Translations under genes and position numbers: made by a program
Source: Croceivirga lutea
GTDB lineage: Bacteria > Bacteroidota > Bacteroidia > Flavobacteriales > Flavobacteriaceae
Assembly (NCBI RefSeq): GCF_014235875.1
Contig: NZ_JACJUK010000011.1
Location: forward strand, 22,992-86,991
DNA length: 64,000 nucleotides
Reading direction: 5' to 3'
Notes under the pieces: generated by a model
Database searches by the model: none
The model's input: the letters and a program-made list of their open reading frames with translations, nothing else
What the model was told of the DNA's origin: nothing
Shown: positions 27,930-36,340 of the stretch, piece by piece
How positions within the stretch are numbered: position 1 is the first letter of the stretch
How the letters are laid out: each line of letters starts with the position of its first letter

Positions 27930-28937
27930 CTACCACCTAATTATGGCGCTCCCCCAGGTGAACCCACTACCAAAAGCGGCAAGCACTACCAAATCACCTT
28001 TTTTAATTTTTCCTTGTTCCCATGCTTCTGTTAATGCAATAGGTATTGATGCAGCGGTAGTATTACCATATTTCATAATATTATTAAATACTTGGTCATC
28101 AGTAAGACCAAATTTCTTTTGAACAAACTGAGAAATACGCAAGTTAGCCTGATGCGGAATTAACATATCTATATCTGTTGGCTGAAGTTGGTTTGTTTGT
28201 AATCCTTCCATAATTACTTCGCTAAAACGCACTACTGCGTTTTTGAATACAAACTGTCCGTTCATATGGGGGTAATAAGACTCATCATTTGGGTCGTTAT
28301 CCTTTAATATATCAGAAACCCAACGCTTACCCATACCAGGTGCTATCAGAGATAATTCTTCAGCATGCTGCCCTTCTGAATGTAAATGTGTAGACAGGAT
28401 ACCTTTACTTGTGTCTTCTTCTCTACTTAGAACCGCTGCACCTGCACCATCACCAAAAATTACAGAAACTCCTCTACCTCTAGTAGTAAAATCTAATCCT
28501 CTACTATGTACTTCTGAGCCAATAACCAAAACGTTTTTATACATGCCAGTTTTAATAAACTGGTCAGCTACAGAAATGCCATAAACAAAACCAGAGCATT
28601 GGTTACGAACATCTATTGCACCTACAGTGTCAATACCCAAATCTCTCTGTACCAACACCCCTGGTCCTGGAAAATAATAGTCTGGACTAAGGGTTGCAAA
28701 AACAATAAAATCAATATCATTTTTATCAATACCGGCTCTTTCTATAGCTTTTTTTGCTGCTTTAACCCCCATTGAGGTTGTAGTCTCCTCTTCTGTATTT
28801 ACATGTCTTCTTTCCTTAATACCAGTTCGCTCTTGAATCCACTCATCATTAGTATCCATTACTTTGGATAAATCATCATTGGTAACAACATGGTCGGGAA
28901 CATAATAACCTAATCCCGTTATCTTAGAATTGTACAT
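27930..28937 (-). CDS. fabH: 3-oxoacyl-ACP synthase III (FabH)
   Basis: 335-aa KAS III that condenses acetyl-CoA or branched acyl-CoA with malonyl-ACP to start fatty acid synthesis. The catalytic triad is complete: C114 (VRNQCSGFVYG), H262 (IPHQANLRI) and N292 (YGNTTAASIP). It is monocistronic here and not linked to other fab genes, so this may be a second FabH copy tuned to branched primers, which is inference. Confidence 0.93.
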   Translation of the reverse strand: MYNSKITGLGYYVPDHVVTNDDLSKVMDTNDEWIQERTGIKERRHVNTEEETTTSMGVKAAKKAIERAGIDKNDIDFIVFATLSPDYYFPGPGVLVQRDLGIDTVGAIDVRNQCSGFVYGISVADQFIKTGMYKNVLVIGSEVHSRGLDFTTRGRGVSVIFGDGAGAAVLSREEDTSKGILSTHLHSEGQHAEELSLIAPGMGKRWVSDILKDNDPNDESYYPHMNGQFVFKNAVVRFSEVIMEGLQTNQLQPTDIDMLIPHQANLRISQFVQKKFGLTDDQVFNNIMKYGNTTAASIPIALTEAWEQGKIKKGDLVVLAAFGSGFTWGSAIIRW

Positions 28938-29010
28938 AGTGCGTTATTTAATTTGTAAATTAACAAATATCCTACGCTAAAATTGAATAAAATTGAATTT
29001 TTAAGGATTT

Positions 29011-30321
29011 CTATTTCAGAAAACGCTGATAATCATTAACCTTAACTTTAGCATTTAAGTCATACAATAGGTTGTAAAGACCAAAAAAGGTTCGGTTCAT
29101 ATAAATAAAATGTTTAGAACCTCGATTACTATTCATTTTTCGAATTTGCTGGTCTTTGGAGTAGCGTTCACTCAAATCTGCAATTTTAGCCCAAAAATCT
29201 TCATTCCCAAAATCAAAATTTTCATAATGAAAAGGCATAGTAAATATGCTTAGCATTTCTTTGAATAGGTTTTTGAAGAAAAGTAGTTCTTCTGAAGAAT
29301 CTGTTGGCGTCAATATTTCTAATTCAAATAGTTTTTGCTCAAACAGCTCTTCATTTTGCAGGCATTTTTGGTCTGCCATTTCAAAATAGGGGATGTAAAA
29401 ATCATCTGGAATTTGTTTTATACACCCAAAATCTATGGCAATTAAATACTCATCATCGCTTACTAAAAAGTTACCTGGATGCGGGTCTGCGTGCACTTTT
29501 TTAAGTCCGTGAATTTGATACATGTAAAAATTCCATAGCGCCTGCCCTAATTTATTACCCACTTTGGGGTCAAAATCTGTTTTTACAAATTCTCCTAAAT
29601 GAAGACCCTGCATCCAATCCATAGTAATTATACGTTCACTTGATAACTCAGGATAGTACCCAGGAAAACGCATTAATTCAATTTTAGCGCAAGCTTTTGT
29701 TATTTCTTTACTTTGCTCTAATTCTAAAATATAATTAGTTTCTTCAATTAGTTTGTGTTCAACTTCTTTAAAATACTTTTCAGAATCCTTAGCTGGTAAA
29801 TTGAACATTTTTAAGGCAATAGGTTTTACTAAAGCCAAATCGCTACTTATACTTTGCGCAACTCCCGGATACTGAATTTTAACCGCAAGTGTTTTGCCAT
29901 CTTTCTCAGCTTTGTGAACCTGGCCAATGCTTGCTGCGTTTATAGAATTACTATCAAACTGGTCAAAAATTTCTTCAGGATATTTTCCAAAATACTTTTT
30001 AAACGTTTTTCTTACTAAGGGTGCTGATAATGGTGGAACAGAAAATTGAGAAAGCGAAAATTTCTCAACATATGCCCGTGGCAACAAGTTCTTTTCCATA
30101 CTTAGCATTTGCGCTACTTTTAACGCACTGCCTTTTAAGCTTTTTAAGCCATCATAAATATCAGTAGCATTATCTTGATTGAGTTCTTCTTTGTCTAAAT
30201 CAGGATTAACAAGTTTCTTACTGTAGTATTTTGCGTAGTTACCTCCTATTTTTATACCAGTAGTTACTAATTTCCCCGCCCTTTCTAACTTACCTGTTGG
30301 TATTTTATCCAATGTTTTCAT
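29011..30321 (-). CDS. AarF/ABC1/UbiB-family atypical kinase
   Basis: 436-aa protein of the ABC1/UbiB atypical kinase family: the nucleotide-binding KxGQ-like helix region (SLKGSALKVAQMLSMEKNLLP), AAASIGQVH-type motif as NAASIGQVHKAE, catalytic VHADPHPGNFLV and metal-binding IDFGCIK. The ATG at 30321 is used; the open frame's first codon is a TTG two codons earlier. UbiB proteins support quinone-lipid metabolism; Bacteroidota roles are poorly defined. It follows a TetR-like gene by 6 bases, so the regulator probably controls the pair. Confidence 0.87.
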   Translation of the reverse strand: MKTLDKIPTGKLERAGKLVTTGIKIGGNYAKYYSKKLVNPDLDKEELNQDNATDIYDGLKSLKGSALKVAQMLSMEKNLLPRAYVEKFSLSQFSVPPLSAPLVRKTFKKYFGKYPEEIFDQFDSNSINAASIGQVHKAEKDGKTLAVKIQYPGVAQSISSDLALVKPIALKMFNLPAKDSEKYFKEVEHKLIEETNYILELEQSKEITKACAKIELMRFPGYYPELSSERIITMDWMQGLHLGEFVKTDFDPKVGNKLGQALWNFYMYQIHGLKKVHADPHPGNFLVSDDEYLIAIDFGCIKQIPDDFYIPYFEMADQKCLQNEELFEQKLFELEILTPTDSSEELLFFKNLFKEMLSIFTMPFHYENFDFGNEDFWAKIADLSERYSKDQQIRKMNSNRGSKHFIYMNRTFFGLYNLLYDLNAKVKVNDYQRFLK

Positions 30322-30327
30322 TGGCAA

Positions 30328-30987
30328 CTATGCTTTACTAGATTGATATAAAAACTTTCCAAAATCAATGATGCTCTCTAAAACTGAATTATCAAATACA
30401 TCAAAAATGGTCCGAACAGATTTTTCTATGGCTACATCTGTATCCTCGAAACCAGCAGATGAATCATTTAACCAAAAACGAAGTAGAAAGAGTAACTGTA
30501 ACCAAGCACCTTCAGAAAACAAACTTTTGTTCTGCTTAGTTATATTTAGCGTTTTTTCCTCATTAGCCTGCTCAATTAAATCGCCAGAAAATTCTTTTAC
30601 CTTTTTACGTAGTCCTTTTAACTGTTCTAAACTTTCTAGTTTGTTTTTCTGATTTTGAAGCGTAAACAACACATAACTTCTGTTTTGTGTAAGTAACTCA
30701 AAAAAAGTGAAGAAAAAGGTTAACATTTTGTCTCTGTTAGTAAAAGACAAGTATTCTTTATTCTTATCAAGCAGTTCAAAGGTATTATCATAGAATTTCA
30801 CCCAAATACCTTTTCTAATACTTTCTATTGAACCATAATAATTATAAAAATCACTTTCGTCAATTTTTACGTCTTTACAGAATTTATAGACAGATTTTGG
30901 TTCAGCATCATTTTCAAGCACATAATCCATGTAAAGTGCAATCAATTTATTACTGTCTATCTTTTTTGTAGCTGCCTTTGTTGCCAT
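30328..30987 (-). CDS. TetR-like transcriptional regulator
   Basis: 219-aa mostly helical protein. The N-terminal 65 residues resemble a TetR helix-turn-helix (PKSVYKFCKDVKIDESDFYNYYGSIESIRKGI split as VYKFCKDV / DESDFYNYYGSIE), with the expected Phe-Tyr-x-x-Tyr-Gly pattern. The C-terminal ligand region is specific to this family. It is transcribed together with the AarF-like kinase, which it might autoregulate. The ligand is unknown. Confidence 0.78.
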   Translation of the reverse strand: MATKAATKKIDSNKLIALYMDYVLENDAEPKSVYKFCKDVKIDESDFYNYYGSIESIRKGIWVKFYDNTFELLDKNKEYLSFTNRDKMLTFFFTFFELLTQNRSYVLFTLQNQKNKLESLEQLKGLRKKVKEFSGDLIEQANEEKTLNITKQNKSLFSEGAWLQLLFLLRFWLNDSSAGFEDTDVAIEKSVRTIFDVFDNSVLESIIDFGKFLYQSSKA

Positions 30988-31060
30988 AGGTATTTTGTTT
31001 AGTCAAATTTACTATTAAACAAACAGTTTTTACGTTAAAAATTATGCAATTCTACACCCT

Positions 31061-31167
31061 TAAAATAGAAAGCGTACCTTTTGAGATAAGATACGCTTTC
31101 AACAACCTAACCAATAAATAAACAAACTTTTAAGGGGAACTCTTTATCATAGCAATTTATCCCGTTT
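31061..31167 (-). ncRNA. Candidate small RNA upstream of htpG
   Basis: A minus-strand unit of about 107 nt begins just after a perfect -7 element (31174-31181). Its 5' half can fold by pairing CAAAC (31164-31168) with GTTTG (31123-31127) and GGGA with TCCC inside. A C-poor tract follows, then a 13-bp stem GAAAGCGTATCTT/AAGGTACGCTTTC (one G-U pair) and a TATTTTA tail. No credible ORF is present. Family unknown; it could also be an unlisted flavobacterial RNA motif. Confidence 0.45.
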
Positions 31168-31173
31168 GCTTTA

Positions 31174-31181
31174 CAAATATA
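31174..31181 (-). promoter_or_regulatory. -7 element of the candidate small RNA
   Basis: The minus strand reads TATATTTG, a full TAnnTTTG match, 6-7 bases before the proposed RNA start. The region upstream is A/T only and has no clear TTG. Confidence 0.4.
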
Positions 31182-31254
31182 GTTTTTGTTTAAGCTTATT
31201 TAAAAATTATTAAACATAATTGTTTGTTAAAAATTAATCGGTATAAATCCATAG

Positions 31255-31294
31255 TGTCAGATTGTCACTTTTAGGCAAGTGGTATTTTTTTTGA
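31255..31294 (+). promoter_or_regulatory. Sigma54-like promoter with upstream TGTCA repeats before htpG
   Basis: TGGTAT, 5 T, then TTGA (31280-31294) resembles the sigma54 pattern TGGCAC-N5-TTGC with the GG and TTG elements at correct spacing but A for the -12 C. Two TGTCA copies (31255-31259, 31263-31267) lie just upstream, a possible activator or repressor site. The htpG ATG is 63 bases downstream. Confidence 0.4.
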
Positions 31295-31357
31295 TAAAAA
31301 GGAGTTGGAATCATATATAAAGCGATTAAAAAGCAAAATTTTAAAAATTAAAAGAAA

Positions 31358-33241
31358 ATGGCTACAGGTAAAATAAATGTATCAGTCGAAAATATTTTTC
31401 CACTGATAAAGAAGTTTTTATACAGCGATCATGAAATATTTTTACGCGAGTTAATTTCTAACGCAACAGATGCAACCTTAAAATTAAAACACTTAACTGC
31501 TATTGGTGAAGCTAAGGTAGAATATGGCAATCCTAGAATTGAAGTTAAGGTTGATAAAGAAGCTAAACAAATTAGAATCATCGACCAAGGTATTGGTATG
31601 ACAGAGGAAGAAGTTAAGAAGTATATTAATGAGGTAGCTTTTTCTGGTGCAGAAGAATTCTTAGATAAATATAAAGATGCCGGTAAGGATGCTGGCATTA
31701 TAGGTCACTTTGGTTTAGGTTTTTACTCTGCCTTTATGGTAGCAGACAAGGTTGAAATAATTACCAAAAGCTTTAAAGACGAAGCTGCAGTTCACTGGAG
31801 CTGTGATGGCTCTCCAGAATTTGAACTTAAAGAGGCAACTAAAACTGATAGAGGTACAGAAATTGTGTTACATGTTGCTGAAGATTCTACAGAGTTTTTA
31901 GAAGAAGGTAGAATTAGAGAGCTGTTGACTAAGTATAACAAGTTTATGCCAATACCAATTAAGTTTGGTACTAAAACTGAGACTTTACCAAAACCAGAAG
32001 GTGCTAAAGAAGAAGACCCAGCACCAACCCAAGAGGTAGATGATATCATCAACAATCCAAACCCAGCTTGGACTAAAAAACCAACAGATTTAACTCAAGA
32101 AGATTACGCTGGTTTTTACAGAGAACTGTATCCTATGCAGTTTGAAGAGCCTTTGTTTAATATACATTTAAATGTAGATTATCCGTTTAACTTAACAGGT
32201 ATTTTATACTTTCCAAAGCTTACCAATGATTTAAACGTACAAAAAGATAGAATTCAACTATATCAAAACCAAGTTTTTGTTACCGATAATGTTGAAGGTA
32301 TAGTTCCAGAATTCTTAACCATGTTAAGAGGTGTTATTGATTCGCCAGATATTCCACTAAACGTTTCACGTTCCTATTTACAGGCAGATGGTGCAGTAAA
32401 AAAGATTTCAAGCTACATCACCAAAAAAGTTGCCGATAAATTAAACTCATTATTTAAAGATAATCGTGAAGACTTTGAACAAAAGTGGAATGATATTAAA
32501 GTTGTTATTGAATACGGAATGCTTTCTGAAGATAAATTCTTTGACAAGGCTGAAAAATTTGCGCTTTATCCTACAATAGACGGTGACTACTATACTTTTG
32601 ACGAATTGGTTGAAAAAATTAAAGACAGTCAAACAGATAAAGACAACAAAACCGTAGTTCTTTACGCCTCTGATAAAGAAGCACAACACAGTTATATTGA
32701 AGCCGCTAAGGCCAAAGAATATACCGTACTGTTGTTAGATTCTCCTATTGTACCGCATTTAATACAAAAGCTAGAAACGGCTAAAGAGAATATAACATTT
32801 GCACGTGTAGATGCTGACCACGTTGATAATTTAATTAAGAAGGAAGACACTTCAATCTCTAAAATGACCGACGAGGAAAAAGACAAGGTCAAAGAAGAGA
32901 TTGAAAAAGTTGTTGGTGAAAAAGGCTATACCATACAAATGGAAGCTATGGATAGTTCAGCCCAGCCCTTTATTATAACAGAGCCAGAATTTATGCGTAG
33001 AATGAAAGAAATGCAGCAAACTGGTGGTGGTATGTTTGGTATGGGTAACATGCCAGATATGTTCAACTTGGTAGTAAATACCAATCATGAATTGGTGAAC
33101 GATATTTTAAATACCAAAACCGCTAAAAAGCGTGAACGCTTAATTAACCAGTCATTAGACTTGGCAAGACTTTCTAAAGGATTATTAAAAGGAGAGGCAT
33201 TAACTAATTTCATCAATCGTAGTTACGATATGATTAAATAA
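31358..33241 (+). CDS. htpG: Molecular chaperone HtpG (Hsp90)
   Basis: 627-aa Hsp90 homologue. The GHKL ATPase domain shows ELISNATDATLKL (N-box), DQGIGMT and GHFGLGFYSAFMVAD. The middle domain includes the catalytic Arg region (DIPLNVSRSYLQ), and the C-terminal dimerisation domain is complete. An inserted charged segment around residues 215-245 (EGAKEEDPAPTQEVDD) is typical of Bacteroidota HtpG. It is likely stress-induced given the promoter. Two hairpins follow the stop. Confidence 0.96.
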   Translation: MATGKINVSVENIFPLIKKFLYSDHEIFLRELISNATDATLKLKHLTAIGEAKVEYGNPRIEVKVDKEAKQIRIIDQGIGMTEEEVKKYINEVAFSGAEEFLDKYKDAGKDAGIIGHFGLGFYSAFMVADKVEIITKSFKDEAAVHWSCDGSPEFELKEATKTDRGTEIVLHVAEDSTEFLEEGRIRELLTKYNKFMPIPIKFGTKTETLPKPEGAKEEDPAPTQEVDDIINNPNPAWTKKPTDLTQEDYAGFYRELYPMQFEEPLFNIHLNVDYPFNLTGILYFPKLTNDLNVQKDRIQLYQNQVFVTDNVEGIVPEFLTMLRGVIDSPDIPLNVSRSYLQADGAVKKISSYITKKVADKLNSLFKDNREDFEQKWNDIKVVIEYGMLSEDKFFDKAEKFALYPTIDGDYYTFDELVEKIKDSQTDKDNKTVVLYASDKEAQHSYIEAAKAKEYTVLLLDSPIVPHLIQKLETAKENITFARVDADHVDNLIKKEDTSISKMTDEEKDKVKEEIEKVVGEKGYTIQMEAMDSSAQPFIITEPEFMRRMKEMQQTGGGMFGMGNMPDMFNLVVNTNHELVNDILNTKTAKKRERLINQSLDLARLSKGLLKGEALTNFINRSYDMIK

Positions 33242-33244
33242 GCT

Positions 33245-33320
33245 CCATTTCTGCTAACGCAGAAATGGCAAAATTTAAACCGCTTTAAAATGTATAGTAT
33301 CATTTTAAAGCGGTTTTTTT
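33245..33320 (+). terminator. Tandem hairpin terminator after htpG
   Basis: First stem CCATTTCTGC/GCAGAAATGG with a 4-nt loop (33245-33268), starting 3 bases past the stop, then a 16-bp stem AAACCGCTTTAAAATG/CATTTTAAAGCGGTTT with an 8-nt loop and T8 tail. The second is a strong rho-independent terminator. Confidence 0.85.
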
Positions 33321-33359
33321 ATTGTATTTCTTTAACTTATACCTCTAAACCAACCAACT

Positions 33360-34697
33360 ATGAGCAACGACTATAAAAGTCCAGCTTTTAAAAAACTACT
33401 AGATTCACTTCAACAGCAAAGTTGGGAATTAGAGCTCATAATTTCGGGTTTCGCCATTTTTGGTTTGTTTACAGCTTATGAACCCTTAGAAATAAAACTT
33501 TACAATGCAGAAAATAACGACCAAATTTATCAGTTTGTTGTTTACGTTGTAGCCCTTGCTGCTTGCTCTATTCTACTATTTAATTTGTTGCTACATGTAG
33601 TCCTGAGAGGTTTATGGATTGGTGCTTTAGGACTTCGATATATTTCTGGTGATATTGATTTTGAAGCCTTAAAATATTCCCCAAAGTTTAGAAACTACCT
33701 AGAAAAACGTATTGTTTCTTTCGATAGGTACATTGCCAGCTTAGAGAATTATTGCAGTATACTCTTTGCTGTTTCTTTTCTACTAATATTCTATGTATTA
33801 GCCTTAACTATGGTAATAATATCCATGGTTTTACTTGGCACACTAATCGTTGACAATGAACAATTACCTCATTGGATTTCTAAATACATTGGCGCGGTTC
33901 TAGCAATTTTTTTATTGCTAGGTATGGTTTTAACTTTTATCGATTTTGCAACCCAAGGCTATCTTTTAAAACGAAAACAGTGGATCTCTAAAATCTATTT
34001 CCCTATTTACTGGGTTTTTAGTTTTATAACGCTGTCTTTTCTCTATAGACCTCTAGTATATAATTTCCTAGACAACAAGTTTGGTAAACGCTTGGTACTA
34101 GCGTTAGTACCTATTTATGTTGCTATTTTATTCTTGACCTCAATTGAATATAGAAATTCTAATTATTTAGAAAAAGATAAGAACTCCAATAGCAGATTTG
34201 CGAACAAAGAAAATTATATGGATATGTTGACCAGTGAGGCTGATTTTCCCGGAGATTTGGTAATACCTTCAAAAATTATTACCACCAATTATTTACAAGT
34301 TTTTATGCCCTTTAGAGAAGAATTAGACGACCGTATTTTTGCTTTTGATGAAACTCTTAAACCAGAAAATGACCGCAGAGGATTAAGTTCTGATATTCAA
34401 TTCTCTTCTAACTGGGATGATAAAATTAAGAGTATAAAGCAAAAAGATAGTATAAGAAAAAAATATGTAGAAACATTTAACACCATGTATCTGTTTCAAA
34501 TTGATTCTACTACCAAAGACGGAGAATTTATTTTAACCACTAATAAAAAGGATGTTTTTGGTTTTGAAACGGTACTAAAACTAGATAGTCTCTCAGAAGG
34601 CAAACATCTCTTAAAATTGCGTAAACTTCGCAAGAAAAAAGAAAAAATTGATACCCTAAGTACAATGGTTATTCCGTTTTGGTATTTTAAAAACTAA
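33360..34697 (+). CDS. Uncharacterised polytopic membrane protein
   Basis: 445-aa protein I do not recognise. It has about six membrane segments between residues 22 and 262 (for example IISGFAIFGLFTAY, FVVYVVALAACSILLF, LIFYVLALTMVIISMV, GAVLAIFLLLGMVLTF), followed by a hydrophilic C-terminal half (about residues 263-445) rich in Lys/Asp/Glu with beta-like patterns, probably exposed. It is followed after 9 bases by DoxX and MOSC genes on the same strand and may be cotranscribed. No catalytic motif is visible. Confidence 0.7.
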   Translation: MSNDYKSPAFKKLLDSLQQQSWELELIISGFAIFGLFTAYEPLEIKLYNAENNDQIYQFVVYVVALAACSILLFNLLLHVVLRGLWIGALGLRYISGDIDFEALKYSPKFRNYLEKRIVSFDRYIASLENYCSILFAVSFLLIFYVLALTMVIISMVLLGTLIVDNEQLPHWISKYIGAVLAIFLLLGMVLTFIDFATQGYLLKRKQWISKIYFPIYWVFSFITLSFLYRPLVYNFLDNKFGKRLVLALVPIYVAILFLTSIEYRNSNYLEKDKNSNSRFANKENYMDMLTSEADFPGDLVIPSKIITTNYLQVFMPFREELDDRIFAFDETLKPENDRRGLSSDIQFSSNWDDKIKSIKQKDSIRKKYVETFNTMYLFQIDSTTKDGEFILTTNKKDVFGFETVLKLDSLSEGKHLLKLRKLRKKKEKIDTLSTMVIPFWYFKN

Positions 34698-34706
34698 TTA
34701 GCTACA

Positions 34707-35066
34707 ATGAATTATCCCTGGCACTTATATGCAATGGCTGCAATGTACTGTTTTGCAGGAATCATGCATTTTATAAAACCTAAAGCCTATTTGCGCATTA
34801 TGCCTAGGTATCTACCCAAACACAAGCAACTCGTTTTTTGGAGCGGAGTTGCAGAAGTTGTTTTGGGCATTGGTTTACTTTTTAATGCTACCAAAAACCT
34901 AGCAATTTATGGTATATCTGCCATGCTAGTTATTTTTTTATTGGTTCATTTTTATATGTTAAAAGGTGAGAAAGAATCAGCAGGTGTTCCCAAATGGATA
35001 TTACTTTTACGTATTCCGCTACAGTTTTTCTTAATCTGGTGGGCATTATGGTATCTAAAATTTTAA
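34707..35066 (+). CDS. DoxX-like small membrane protein
   Basis: 119-aa protein with four hydrophobic segments. The pattern AGIMHFIKPKAYLRIMP, FWSGVAEVVLGIGLLF and LRIPLQFFLIWWALW is typical of the DoxX/DoxD-like family. Function is not established. The stop is one base before the MOSC start, so the two are coupled. Confidence 0.8.
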   Translation: MNYPWHLYAMAAMYCFAGIMHFIKPKAYLRIMPRYLPKHKQLVFWSGVAEVVLGIGLLFNATKNLAIYGISAMLVIFLLVHFYMLKGEKESAGVPKWILLLRIPLQFFLIWWALWYLKF

Positions 35067-35067
35067 A

Positions 35068-35700
35068 ATGAAGGTAATCTCTACAAACATTGCAAAACCA
35101 GTAACCGTTACTTGGAGAGGTAATTCAATTCAAACGGGTATTTTCAAAAAACCAACCAAGGCATCTATACATTTAAAAAAGAATGATGTAAAAGATGACA
35201 CGGTAATCGACCGTAAATATCATGGTGGTGAATTTAAAGCCTGTTATTTATTTTCTGCAGATGTTTATCCGTATTGGAAAGAGAAATATCCTCATTTAGA
35301 ATGGGACTGGGGTATGTTCGGAGAAAATTTAACTATTGAAGGTTTAAATGAAGCTAAACTTAATATCGGAGACATATTTAGATTGGGTACCGCACTAATT
35401 GAAATTACACAACCTAGAGAACCATGTTACAAACTAGGTATTAAGTTTGGTACACAAAAAATTTTAAAAGAATTTATTGCCCATTCGCATCCAGGAACTT
35501 ATATACGAGTATTAGAAGAAGGTAAAGTTACTCTAGGTGATAAATTTCAGATGGTGAAACCTTCTACAATCCAGGTTACCACTCTTCAAATGTACCAGCA
35601 GTTATATGCTCAAAAAAAAGATGTAACTATTTTAGAAAAGATAATTAGCCATACCGCCTTACCCCAAAAGAAAAGAACCAAAATGGCACAGTGGTTATAA
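35068..35700 (+). CDS. MOSC domain protein (YiiM-like)
   Basis: 210-aa cytoplasmic protein. The MOSC domain shows DRKYHGGEFKACYLF, WGMFGENLTIEG, the conserved Cys in TQPREPCYKLG, and a C-terminal helical YiiM-type extension. MOSC proteins handle sulfur or molybdenum-cofactor substrates, and YiiM types have been linked to N-hydroxylated base detoxification; the specific role here is inference. It follows the DoxX gene closely. Confidence 0.87.
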   Translation: MKVISTNIAKPVTVTWRGNSIQTGIFKKPTKASIHLKKNDVKDDTVIDRKYHGGEFKACYLFSADVYPYWKEKYPHLEWDWGMFGENLTIEGLNEAKLNIGDIFRLGTALIEITQPREPCYKLGIKFGTQKILKEFIAHSHPGTYIRVLEEGKVTLGDKFQMVKPSTIQVTTLQMYQQLYAQKKDVTILEKIISHTALPQKKRTKMAQWL

Positions 35701-35704
35701 AAAA

Positions 35705-35735
35705 GAAAACCCCGACAAATGCCGGGGCCAACTAA
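35705..35735 (-). terminator. Terminator of the small secreted protein gene
   Basis: On the minus strand CCCCGGC pairs with GTCGGGG (one G-U) around a 4-nt loop, then TTTTCTTTTTT. It immediately abuts the end of the convergent MOSC gene, so it may act on both. Confidence 0.8.
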
Positions 35736-35760
35736 CTGAATAAAACTAAACTAAACTGTC

Positions 35761-36129
35761 TTAGAAGATATCAATGGTTTCAGTATAAGTACCATTTCTA
35801 TCTACCACAATAATTGTGTAGGTATCTCTTTTTGCGTTAACAAAGTTGAAAGCTTTTTCTACCACAACTTTACCTTCAACCTCTTCGTTGAAAAGTATAC
35901 GGCCTTCGCTATCCAAAACCTTTAAAATTACTTTACCTTCAGAAAGATTTAAAAGGTTCATCATTAACTTATTCCCTTTTCTTTTGAAAGTTGGGTCAAC
36001 TTTTATATCTACGATGTTTTTTTCTACTTCGTTCTGTGCTTTAGCTTTTCCACCAAAGTTGTTTGCTTGAGCAACCATTGCAGTTAATAATGTTGCTAGT
36101 ACCAAAGTGTTTCTAACGATTGTCTTCAT
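35761..36129 (-). CDS. Small secreted beta-sandwich-like protein
   Basis: 122-aa protein with a signal peptide (VRNTLVLATLLTAMVAQA) and an 85-residue mature domain with alternating hydrophobic strands (KVILKVLDSEGRILFNEEV, YTIIVVDRNGTYTE). It resembles the DUF3244/Ig-like secretion-tail folds common as stand-alone secreted proteins in Flavobacteriaceae. A full -7 element and terminator, with a C-poor 3' UTR, suggest a well-expressed monocistronic gene. No specific function is known. Confidence 0.75.
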   Translation of the reverse strand: MKTIVRNTLVLATLLTAMVAQANNFGGKAKAQNEVEKNIVDIKVDPTFKRKGNKLMMNLLNLSEGKVILKVLDSEGRILFNEEVEGKVVVEKAFNFVNAKRDTYTIIVVDRNGTYTETIDIF

Positions 36130-36167
36130 AACTTCTTGTTTTTAAGAGTTGTAAAAAAATTACAGTA

Positions 36168-36175
36168 CAAACATA
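36168..36175 (-). promoter_or_regulatory. -7 element of the small secreted protein gene
   Basis: The minus strand reads TATGTTTG, a full TAnnTTTG match, 38 bases before the ATG. No -33 TTG at normal spacing. Confidence 0.4.
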
Positions 36176-36284
36176 CCGCCGTTTAGCAACCTATTTCTAC
36201 CACAGAATTCGCCAATTTCTATGGTATTTTACCTTTAAACACTCTTAACATTTTGTTAATACGCAAAATAGAACAGAATTGGGT

Positions 36285-36292
36285 TAAATTTG
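36285..36292 (+). promoter_or_regulatory. -7 element upstream of the AraC regulator
   Basis: The plus strand reads TAAATTTG, a full TAnnTTTG match, 48 bases before the ATG at 36341, divergent from the secreted-protein promoter. No TTG at normal spacing. Confidence 0.35.
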
Positions 36293-36340
36293 CATAGAAT
36301 CTACATTTTAGACATTGTAATTTTGTAGTAGATATAAGTT

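Larger units (their letters stand above)
30988..31357. other. 370-bp divergent intergenic region (tetR / htpG)
   Basis: No protein-coding gene is seen. It holds a minus-strand candidate small RNA with its own -7 element and terminator-like hairpin, and a sigma54-like promoter for htpG with TGTCA repeats; each is listed separately. Confidence 0.7.

Noticed and set aside
30988..31357. Riboswitch or leader peptide for htpG
   Set aside because: The structured part lies on the opposite strand and ends before tetR; no known riboswitch pattern was seen.
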